Assembly: GCA_016919605.1 (NCBI GenBank)
Contig: JACXTQ010000152.1
Location: 1-9,041, forward strand
Reading direction: 5' to 3'
DNA: 9,041 nt
DNA from: Methylovulum sp.
GTDB lineage: Bacteria > Pseudomonadota > Gammaproteobacteria > Methylococcales > Methylomonadaceae
Made by a program: the position numbers and the translations under genes. The notes beneath the pieces were generated by a model. That model had not been told where the DNA came from, did no database searches, and was given only the letters and a program-made list of their open reading frames with translations. Positions within the stretch are counted from its first letter, which is position 1, and every line of letters starts with the position of its first letter. Shown here one piece after another: positions 1 to 5,923 of this stretch.

Positions 1-96
1 ATAATATGATTAAAATGATGATATGTCCATTTATTAGTGCGGCTGCTATTGGCTATTATAGTTAACATGAATTGGGCGGCCAACAGATGGCATCCA

Positions 97-1566
97 CTAA
101 GCTTGGCCGGAGATCACCACCTTGTTGCGCCCCGACTCTTTAGCATGGTAGAGCGCGACATCAGCCGCTTTAAGCAATACATGGGTACTATGGCCGTCTT
201 CAGGGCAAGCGGCAACCCCTAAAGAAGCCGTGACGCTTGCCAACGGTTGCCCCTTGTAAGTGAACGGATGCTTTTCTATCGCCGCCCGCACAGCTTCCGC
301 CCGTTCACCGGTGATGGCCTTGCCCGCACCCAGGATCACCATGACCAGTTCCTCACCACCATAGCGGCAGGCAATATCGCCATCCCTAAGCTTGGAGCGC
401 ATAATTTCGGCAATTTCGGTCAGCACAAAGTCACCGGCATCATGGCCATAGGTGTCATTGTAGATTTTAAAATGGTCTATATCGATCATAATCACCCCTA
501 AAGGTGTATGGGCCCGCTGACAAGTGGCCAGCTCATGGGCTAACGTCTCATCCAGATAACGCCTGTTGAACAATTGGGTCATCGGGTCATGTAAAGAGCG
601 GTTGCGCAAGGCTTCGCGCAATTTCAGGCTGACCAGGGCCATCGCCAGATTATCGGCGGCGAGGGAAATCAGCCGCGTCCTTGATTCCACCGATGTCCAC
701 GCCCGCTTATCGTCACGGTTATCACCCAAGGTCACACACAAAAAGCCTATCATCTCGCCTTGGGCGATGGCGGGGGCGCAAACATAACCTTGTGTAGGAT
801 GCTCAATAATATGATGGCATAAAATCGCATTGGCCGGTTCTTCGACGATATGCAAGCGACCTTGCCGCAACGCCCAACAGTCATCGGATGCAATCACCAA
901 CGATGAGAAAAAGCGCGTATCTCCCCATGTCGCTACCGCCTCAACCATACTGTGGCTATCATCAAACAGGTATAAAGCCCCGGATTGGTCGGTAAATATC
1001 TGTTTGGCGTAATAATGGACAATGGCATGGGTTTCTTTTAAGGAGCGGCAGACCTGCAAATACGAGTTCAATTCATTAATCAGCGCCATTTCGCGGTTAT
1101 GCTGGGTCAATTCCAGTTGTGAAAGGTGCAATTGGTTCTCATAATTTTTACGGTCAGTAATGTCTGTAGACGAGCCGATAAACCCGGAAAACTTACCCTC
1201 CTTATTGATATAAGGCTCGCCTGTGTCCAATATGTAACGGTATTGCCCGTCAAACCGCCGCAGGCGGTATTCCATTTCAAACGGCTGGTGGGACTGGAAA
1301 GCATCGGTAAAAATATGCAGGCAGCCCTCCCTATCATCAGGATGCAAGGCCATCAACCAGACATCACCGCTTAAATGCCCGTCCACAGCCGCGCCGACAA
1401 ATTTTTTCCATTTGGAATTGGTAAAGACAACCTTGCCCTCGGAATTGGTCAGCCACAGCATCACCGGGGCATCTTCGGCGACAATCTGAAAATCAGTGCC
1501 ATTTTCCAAAAATGCCCCATCCTGTTGGGGTTGTTCTCCAGTTGCAGTTTCGGCATTATTATTCAT
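97..1566 (-). CDS. PAS-GAF-GGDEF diguanylate cyclase
   Basis: Predicted cytosolic sensor enzyme of 489 residues that would condense two GTP into the second messenger c-di-GMP. No signal peptide or membrane segment is visible. A PAS domain spans about residues 26-140 and ends in a PAC-like GxxTDITDRK stretch. A short polar linker (141-160) leads to a GAF domain (about 162-315) containing a DDCWALRQGR segment. The GGDEF domain covers about 322-489: the metal-binding Asp lies in IDIDHFK (361-367), followed by NDTYGHDAGD (370-379). The active-site loop reads GGEEL (403-407), with Leu where Phe is usual. An RxxD product-inhibition site (394-397) lies five residues before it, so allosteric feedback by c-di-GMP is likely. 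There is no EAL or HD-GYP domain. The ATG at 1566 has only a weak AAGG eight bases upstream. The PAS and GAF ligands cannot be told from sequence. The gene follows yggS on the same strand after 143 bp but has its own promoter candidate. Confidence 0.93.
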   Translation of the reverse strand: MNNNAETATGEQPQQDGAFLENGTDFQIVAEDAPVMLWLTNSEGKVVFTNSKWKKFVGAAVDGHLSGDVWLMALHPDDREGCLHIFTDAFQSHQPFEMEYRLRRFDGQYRYILDTGEPYINKEGKFSGFIGSSTDITDRKNYENQLHLSQLELTQHNREMALINELNSYLQVCRSLKETHAIVHYYAKQIFTDQSGALYLFDDSHSMVEAVATWGDTRFFSSLVIASDDCWALRQGRLHIVEEPANAILCHHIIEHPTQGYVCAPAIAQGEMIGFLCVTLGDNRDDKRAWTSVESRTRLISLAADNLAMALVSLKLREALRNRSLHDPMTQLFNRRYLDETLAHELATCQRAHTPLGVIMIDIDHFKIYNDTYGHDAGDFVLTEIAEIMRSKLRDGDIACRYGGEELVMVILGAGKAITGERAEAVRAAIEKHPFTYKGQPLASVTASLGVAACPEDGHSTHVLLKAADVALYHAKESGRNKVVISGQA

Positions 1567-1639
1567 AATAGAGGCCTTGGTTGGGGATTTATGTGCATAG
1601 CATCAGCCTGCTTGGGTATGACTGGGTTAGAGTCAATTC

Positions 1640-1668
1640 AATATACAGTTGCCATCGGGATAATTCAA
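1640..1668 (-). promoter_or_regulatory. Putative sigma70 promoter of the diguanylate cyclase gene
   Basis: Read on the minus strand, a -35 box TTGAAT (1668-1663) is followed by a 17-base spacer and a -10 box TATATT (1645-1640). These match the consensus at four and five of six positions. Transcription would start near 1633 and leave a leader of roughly 65 bases before the ATG at 1566. This suggests the cyclase need not depend on read-through from yggS. I see no riboswitch-like structure in the leader. Confidence 0.45.
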
Positions 1669-1709
1669 ATGCAATATTATCCAAAAACAATGGCTTGCCA
1701 ACCGTACAA

Positions 1710-2387
1710 CTATCCGTAAGTACGCGCCCCAAACAAGGCTGTACCTATCCTCACCACCGTCGCCCCTTCGGCAATGGCCGCCACCAAATCGGCGCTCATG
1801 CCAAACGAAAACGTGTCCAAATCGGGCTGGTTTAAGGCGGCGACCGCCTGCATCAGGGCTTGGTAAGGTTTACGCTGGTTGGCAAAACCGTCTTCGGGGG
1901 CTGGGATAGCCATGACCCCACGCACCTTTAAATTGGGCAATAGGGCAATGGCCTGATACAGTTGAGGAAGTTCCGGTAAGCTAATGCCCGATTTGCTGTC
2001 TTCACCACTGATATTGACTTGTAGGCACACATTCAATGGCGGCAACTGGGTCGGGCGTTGCTCACTAAGGCGGCGGGCCACTTTAAGGCTATCGACACTG
2101 TGCACCCAGGCAAAATGGCGGGCGATCAGCTTGGTTTTGTTAGCTTGGATAGGGCCGATAAAATGCCAAGTAATGTCAAAAGCGCTTAGCCGCCGTTGTT
2201 TGCTTATAGCTTCTTGGACATAATTTTCGCCAAAATGCCGCTGTCCGGCCTGATAGGCACTGGCAATGGCTTCGGCGGGTTTGGTTTTGCTGACCGCTAA
2301 TAAAGCCACCGCACTAGGGCGACGGCAGTAAGCTTGTTCAGCTTGGCGGATTTGCCGGTTAATTTCTTGTAAGCGATGGGCTATCAT
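1710..2387 (-). CDS. yggS: YggS/PLPBP family pyridoxal-phosphate homeostasis protein
   Basis: PLP-binding protein of the YggS/YBL036C/PROSC family. It is a single-domain alanine-racemase-like TIM barrel that binds PLP without known catalytic turnover and buffers vitamin B6 and amino/keto-acid balance in the cytosol. From the ATG at 2387 the protein has 225 residues. The PLP-binding Lys lies in VSKTKP (Lys34 in this numbering), followed by HFGENYVQEA. The C-terminal phosphate-binding region shows FSFGMSADL and VRIGTALFG, both typical of the family. An in-frame TTG at 2402 would add five residues (MTDKL). I prefer the ATG because it puts the N-terminus near that of E. coli YggS and leaves a leader after the -10 candidate at 2416-2421. 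Neither start has a good Shine-Dalgarno. The gene is divergent from pilT, the order also seen in Pseudomonas, where the two are neighbours without a known shared function. Confidence 0.95.
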   Translation of the reverse strand: MIAHRLQEINRQIRQAEQAYCRRPSAVALLAVSKTKPAEAIASAYQAGQRHFGENYVQEAISKQRRLSAFDITWHFIGPIQANKTKLIARHFAWVHSVDSLKVARRLSEQRPTQLPPLNVCLQVNISGEDSKSGISLPELPQLYQAIALLPNLKVRGVMAIPAPEDGFANQRKPYQALMQAVAALNQPDLDTFSFGMSADLVAAIAEGATVVRIGTALFGARTYG

Positions 2388-2415
2388 GAGTTTATCAGTC
2401 AAAAGTTATGGTAAA

Positions 2416-2421
2416 AGTATA
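2416..2421 (-). promoter_or_regulatory. Candidate -10 box for yggS
   Basis: Read on the minus strand, the hexamer TATACT matches a sigma70 -10 box at five of six positions. The best upstream -35 candidates, TTGTTT with 15 bases of spacing and TTGCTT with 19, are off the optimal distance, so the call is tentative. Initiation near 2409 would leave about 22 bases before the ATG at 2387 but only about 7 before the TTG at 2402. Confidence 0.3.
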
Positions 2422-2450
2422 CGCTTGGCAAAAGCAAAACAAGCAACTTA

Positions 2451-2459
2451 TGGTATAAA
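2451..2459 (+). promoter_or_regulatory. Candidate extended -10 promoter for pilT-pilU
   Basis: TGGTATAAA has the TGn extension directly before a five-of-six -10 hexamer (TATAAA, 2454-2459). There is no correctly spaced -35; the only TTGGCA (2425-2430) is 23 bases upstream. An extended -10 promoter can work without a good -35. The start would fall near 2466, giving a leader of about 30 bases that ends in an AAGAGGG Shine-Dalgarno (2486-2492) four bases before the pilT ATG. Confidence 0.4.
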
Positions 2460-2496
2460 GTAACACTATTTTTACTTCACGTGGCAAGAGGGATGT

Positions 2497-3534
2497 ATGG
2501 ACATTAGCGAATTATTGGCATTCTCGGTTAAAAACAAGGCATCGGATTTACATCTGTCGGCGGGACTACCGCCGATGATCAGGGTTGACGGCGATATCCG
2601 CCGCATCAATATCCCAGCGCTGGAGCATAAGGAAGTCCATGCCCTGATTTATGACATCATGAACGATAAGCAACGGCGCGATTATGAAGAATTTTTGGAA
2701 ACTGACTTTTCGTTCGAGTTGCCTGGCATAGCGCGGTTTCGGGTTAACGCCTTCAACCAAAATAGAGGCGCAGGCGGGGTTTTTCGTACCATTCCCTCCA
2801 AAGTCTTAAGCCTTGAGGATTTAAGCGCCCCGAAGTTTTTTGAAGAATTATGTAAACGCCCGCGCGGCCTCATCCTAGTGACCGGCCCCACCGGTTCGGG
2901 CAAATCAACCACCTTGGCGGCGATGATTAACCATATCAACAACAATGATTATGCGCATATCCTGACAGTTGAAGACCCGATCGAGTTTGTCCACGAAAGC
3001 CAAAAATGCCTCATCAACCAACGTGAAGTCCACCGCGATACCCACGGCTTTAACGAAGCCTTACGCTCGGCGTTGCGGGAAGACCCTGATATTATCTTGG
3101 TCGGCGAAATGCGGGATTTGGAAACCATCCGGCTGGCCCTGACCGCCGCCGAAACCGGCCACTTAGTATTCGGCACGCTCCATACCACCTCAGCGGCAAA
3201 GACCATTGACCGTATCATCGACGTGTTTCCGGCGGCGGAAAAAGACATGATCCGCGCCATGTTGTCAGAATCTTTGCAGGCGGTCATTTCGCAAACCTTA
3301 ATGAAGAAAAACGGCGGCGGACGGATTGCCGCGCATGAAATCATGGTGGGCACACCCGCAATCAGGAACTTGATCCGGGAAGCGAAAGTCGCCCAGATGT
3401 ATTCGGCGATACAAACCGGCCGTAAAGACGGGATGCAGACACTTGACCAGAATTTGCGGGAATTGGTTGATAAAAACTTGGTTTCATCAAAAGTGGCCAT
3501 GGTGAAAGCGGTCAATAAAGACATGTTCTTGTGA
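2497..3534 (+). CDS. pilT: Type IV pilus retraction ATPase PilT
   Basis: Hexameric secretion-type ATPase that sits at the cytoplasmic base of the type IV pilus and powers pilin disassembly, giving retraction and twitching motility. Its 345 residues match the usual PilT length. An N-terminal PAS-like domain (about 1-110) precedes the RecA-like core. Visible motifs are Walker A GPTGSGKST (130-138, Lys136), the Asp box ILTVEDPIEF (155-164), Walker B DPDIILVGEMRD (196-207, catalytic Glu204) and the His box AETGHLVFGTLHTT (218-231). The PilT-specific retraction motif AIRNLI (288-293) is intact and separates it from the extension ATPase PilB and from PilU. The ATG at 2497 is preceded by a good AAGAGGG. 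The gene is followed 12 bases later by pilU. No pilin or assembly gene lies in the window, so the rest of the pilus system must be elsewhere. Confidence 0.97.
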   Translation: MDISELLAFSVKNKASDLHLSAGLPPMIRVDGDIRRINIPALEHKEVHALIYDIMNDKQRRDYEEFLETDFSFELPGIARFRVNAFNQNRGAGGVFRTIPSKVLSLEDLSAPKFFEELCKRPRGLILVTGPTGSGKSTTLAAMINHINNNDYAHILTVEDPIEFVHESQKCLINQREVHRDTHGFNEALRSALREDPDIILVGEMRDLETIRLALTAAETGHLVFGTLHTTSAAKTIDRIIDVFPAAEKDMIRAMLSESLQAVISQTLMKKNGGGRIAAHEIMVGTPAIRNLIREAKVAQMYSAIQTGRKDGMQTLDQNLRELVDKNLVSSKVAMVKAVNKDMFL

Positions 3535-3536
3535 GG
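3533..3536 (+). promoter_or_regulatory. pilU Shine-Dalgarno overlapping the pilT stop codon
   Basis: GAGG overlaps the pilT TGA (3532-3534) and lies ten bases before the pilU ATG. Ribosomes finishing pilT would arrive on the pilU initiation region, which suggests translational coupling of the two ATPases. Confidence 0.5.
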
Positions 3537-3546
3537 TTTGTAAGCC

Positions 3547-4686
3547 ATGGATTTTAACGCGCTGCTCGCACTGATGGTACAAAGGAAAGCATCAGATTTG
3601 TTTATCACTGCCGGACGCGCACCGAGCATGAAAATTGACGGCAAACTGATAGAGGTGTCAAAAACCCAATTGACTTCCGAACAATCGTTGGCCATTGTCC
3701 TGAGCGTTATGGACCAACGGCATAAGGATGAGTTTTTGCAAACGATGGAATGCCAGTTCGCTATCGGCGTACCCGGCCTTGGCCGCTTCCGGGTCAGCGC
3801 CTTCACCCAGCGCACCTCGGCGGGCATGGTCTTGCGCCGTATCGAACACGATATTCCCGATGCCGATAGCTTGCATTTGCCGCCCATCCTCAAAGACCTG
3901 ATTATGGAAAAACGTGGCCTAGTGGTGTTTGTCGGCGCGACCGGCACGGGCAAATCGACTTCATTAGCGGCGCTGATCAAGTACCGTAACCAAAACAGCA
4001 GCGGCCATATCATCACCATTGAAGACCCGATTGAGTTCCAGCACCAGCACTTAGGCTGCATCGTCACCCAACGGGAAATCGGCATTGACACCGAGTCCTA
4101 CGAAGTGGCGTTAAAAAACACCCTACGGCAAGCCCCTGATGTCATCCTGATTGGTGAAGTCAGGACACGGGAAACCATGCAAAACGCCCTCACCTTTGCC
4201 GAAACCGGGCACTTATGTTTGACCACCCTACACGCCAACAATGCCAACCAGGCGTTAGACCGTATCTTGCACTTTTTCCCCGAAGAGATGCACGGTCAAG
4301 TCCTGATGGATTTGTCGATGAACTTGCGCGGCGTGGTCGCGCAACAGCTGATCAAACGCTCGGACGGTAAAGGCCGTTATCCGGCGGTGGAAGTGCTGAT
4401 TAACACGCCCTTAGCCAAAGACTACATCCGTAAAGGCGAAATTCATAAGCTTAAAGAGCTGATGAAAGATTCGCGTGAACTGGGGATGCAAACTTTCGAC
4501 CAAGCCTTGTTTGATTTATATGCCGAAGGCAAAATCAGCTATGAAGATGCCTTAAACGCCGCCGACTCCAGAAATGAAGTCCGCCTGATGATTAAGCTGG
4601 GCGCCGAAAGTAACAGCACTTTCGCCAATGCCGGCATGATGCTGTCAGATGCCGATGATGACAGCGGTGTCTTTAAAACCTTTTGA
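3547..4686 (+). CDS. pilU: PilT-dependent accessory retraction ATPase PilU
   Basis: Second PilT-family ATPase, 379 residues, close to the length of Pseudomonas PilU. Known PilU proteins support high-force retraction but need PilT present. Walker A is GATGTGKST (130-138), the Asp box IITIEDPIEF lies at 155-164, Walker B APDVILIGEVR at 196-206 (Glu204) and the His box AETGHLCLTTLHANN at 218-232. The core runs collinear with PilT, with no apparent gap up to about residue 270. At the place of PilT's AIRNLI it reads LAKDYI (289-294), the expected difference for PilU. It continues about 33 residues past the PilT end and finishes in an acidic segment (SDADDDSG) before FKTF. Adjacency, order and the missing AIRNLI make PilU far more likely than a second PilT. 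Confidence 0.96.
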   Translation: MDFNALLALMVQRKASDLFITAGRAPSMKIDGKLIEVSKTQLTSEQSLAIVLSVMDQRHKDEFLQTMECQFAIGVPGLGRFRVSAFTQRTSAGMVLRRIEHDIPDADSLHLPPILKDLIMEKRGLVVFVGATGTGKSTSLAALIKYRNQNSSGHIITIEDPIEFQHQHLGCIVTQREIGIDTESYEVALKNTLRQAPDVILIGEVRTRETMQNALTFAETGHLCLTTLHANNANQALDRILHFFPEEMHGQVLMDLSMNLRGVVAQQLIKRSDGKGRYPAVEVLINTPLAKDYIRKGEIHKLKELMKDSRELGMQTFDQALFDLYAEGKISYEDALNAADSRNEVRLMIKLGAESNSTFANAGMMLSDADDDSGVFKTF

Positions 4687-4737
4687 CGCTCTGCCGTGCC
4701 TTTTATTTAAACCCAATCCGTAACGATTAGAGACACT

Positions 4738-5631
4738 ATGACTGTGCCATACGCCCTGCACCAATCCACCCTGACCTCGCTAAAACTGCTTGCCCGTGGC
4801 AAAGTGCGGGACATTTATGATATTGACGACCAAACCATGCTGATAGTCACCACTGACCGTCTCTCGGCATTTGATGTCATCCTCCCCGACCCGATCCCAG
4901 GCAAAGGGCGGGTACTGACCCAAGTGTCCAATTTTTGGTTTAACAAAATGCGTGACATTATCCCCAACCACTTGACCGGCATCCCCTTAGAGCAAGTGGT
5001 GCCCGATGCGACGGAGCGGGCGCAAATTGAAGGCCGCGCCATTGTCGTCAAAAAATTGCGCCCCTTGCCGGTGGAAGCCATTGTACGCGGCTATCTGATT
5101 GGCTCCGGCTGGAAGGACTACCAAAAAACCGGCGCAGTGTGCGGCCTCCATTTACCGGAAGGCCTGCAACAGGCACAAATCCTGCCCGAACCGATTTACA
5201 CGCCCTCGACCAAAGCGGGCGTAGACCAACATGATGAAAACGTCTCGTTTGCCAAGACCGTGGAGCTGATGGGCGAAAGCCTGGCTGCGCAAGTGCGTGA
5301 TGCCAGCCTGTTGCTGTACAAAACCGCCGCCGATTATGCCAAAGAGCGCGGTATCATCATCGCCGACACCAAATTTGAGTTTGGCGTTGACGCACAAGGC
5401 ACACTGTACCTGATTGATGAAGCCTTAACCCCCGATTCGTCACGCTTTTGGCCCGCCGACCAGTATCAGGTCGGCATCAGCCCACCAAGTTTTGACAAGC
5501 AATATGTCAGGGATTATCTGGAAACCTTGGCTTGGGATAAAACCTACCCTGCCCCAGCCTTGCCCGCCGAAGTGGCGGAGTTTTGCGCGGCGAAATACCG
5601 TGAAGCGGAAGTGAGGCTGACTCAAGGTTAA
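4738..5631 (+). CDS. purC: Phosphoribosylaminoimidazole-succinocarboxamide synthase (SAICAR synthetase)
   Basis: Purine biosynthesis enzyme that joins CAIR and L-aspartate using ATP to form SAICAR in the cytosol. Its 297 residues fit the longer, yeast Ade1-like form rather than the roughly 237-residue E. coli type. Family motifs appear in order: GKVRDIYD near the nucleotide-binding N-terminus (21-28), DRLSAFDVILP (40-50), VEAIVRGYLIGSGW (112-125), STKAGVDQHDENVSF (157-171), IADTKFEFG (208-216) and the signature DEALTPDSSRFW (227-238). All look intact. The start ATG has only a weak TTAGAGA upstream. It lies 51 bases after pilU with no visible terminator between, so some read-through from pilTU is possible, though the two functions are unrelated. 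I see no purine riboswitch or clear PurR operator in the short gap. Confidence 0.96.
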   Translation: MTVPYALHQSTLTSLKLLARGKVRDIYDIDDQTMLIVTTDRLSAFDVILPDPIPGKGRVLTQVSNFWFNKMRDIIPNHLTGIPLEQVVPDATERAQIEGRAIVVKKLRPLPVEAIVRGYLIGSGWKDYQKTGAVCGLHLPEGLQQAQILPEPIYTPSTKAGVDQHDENVSFAKTVELMGESLAAQVRDASLLLYKTAADYAKERGIIIADTKFEFGVDAQGTLYLIDEALTPDSSRFWPADQYQVGISPPSFDKQYVRDYLETLAWDKTYPAPALPAEVAEFCAAKYREAEVRLTQG

Positions 5632-5721
5632 ACGCTTGGGGAGCAAATTGATACGGAGCGTAATATTACTTTTTCCCCGATGCCCTGACCGTGCAATGGT
5701 CGCATTAAGCCAAAGACAGTA

Positions 5722-5744
5722 GAGACGTTGCACGGCAACGTCTC
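5722..5744. repeat. Palindromic repeat, copy 1
   Basis: A perfect 10-bp inverted repeat, GAGACGTTGC and GCAACGTCTC, around a three-base ACG loop. Its GACGTTGC/GCAACGTC core recurs at 5825-5843. From memory, closely similar palindromes are common intergenic repeats in cyanobacteria and some gammaproteobacteria. No run of T follows on either side, so it does not look like an intrinsic terminator of purC. Confidence 0.85.
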
Positions 5745-5817
5745 GAAGCCTAAAGCCCGACGGTTTGGATCGCAACCCTTGCGGGGCTTGGGATTGGCTG
5801 TGCTTTTGTCCGCCACG

Positions 5818-5848
5818 GTGGCTAGACGTTGCCGCGCAACGTCACCAC
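5818..5848. repeat. Palindromic repeat, copy 2
   Basis: A perfect 8-bp core inverted repeat, GACGTTGC (5825-5832) and GCAACGTC (5836-5843), around a CGC loop. An outer GTGG/CCAC pair (5818-5821 with 5845-5848) is joined to it through a small internal loop. The core arms are the same as in copy 1, but the flanks differ. The two copies lie about 80 bp apart, as in a REP doublet or the two ends of a small non-autonomous element. Confidence 0.8.
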
Positions 5849-5923
5849 AATAGGTTATCATAATAATTTATTTTATTTATATCAATAAGTTAAAGTCAAT
5901 CACCTGACCCACTGTCCAGCCCT

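Larger units (their letters stand above)
5632..5923. other. Non-coding region with palindromes and an AT-rich leader
   Basis: No credible gene lies here; the open frames are short and cross the palindromes. After purC there is a perfect GTAATATTAC palindrome (5660-5669) followed by T residues, a poor hairpin because it has almost no loop. The palindrome pair fills about 5722-5848, and a further 6-bp stem AAGCCC/GGGCTT (5753-5758 with 5784-5789) lies between them. From about 5861 to 5893 the sequence is very AT-rich and could hold the promoter of the HEAT-repeat gene. The best guess there is TTATCA (5855-5860) and TATATC (5878-5883) with 17-base spacing, each matching only four of six positions. 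Confidence 0.6.

Noticed and set aside
72..83. TTGG/CCAA hairpin after the diguanylate cyclase gene as a terminator
   Set aside because: The stem is four base pairs and no T-run follows on the minus strand.
1681..1706. Possible intrinsic terminator after yggS (minus strand TTGGCAAGCCA then TTGTTTTT)
   Set aside because: The T-rich tract is present, but the stem is only three to four base pairs with a very small loop, too weak to call.
2425..2442. Possible sigma54 promoter (TGGCA element) upstream of pilT
   Set aside because: The GG at 2427-2428 is not followed by GC after ten bases, so the -12 element is missing.
2949..4091. A 380-codon open frame on the minus strand opposite pilT and pilU
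   Set aside because: It straddles two certain genes on the other strand and is rich in Ser, Arg, Met and Trp with no recognisable domain, as expected of an antisense shadow of conserved coding sequence.
5660..5674. GTAATATTAC palindrome plus T-run as a purC terminator
   Set aside because: It is a perfect AT-rich palindrome with no room for a loop, so a stable RNA hairpin is unlikely.
5440..5861. Two minus-strand open frames (5440-5775 and 5628-5861) in and before the purC-HEAT gap
   Set aside because: They cross the palindromes or the purC 3' end, overlap each other, and show no family resemblance or ribosome-binding site.
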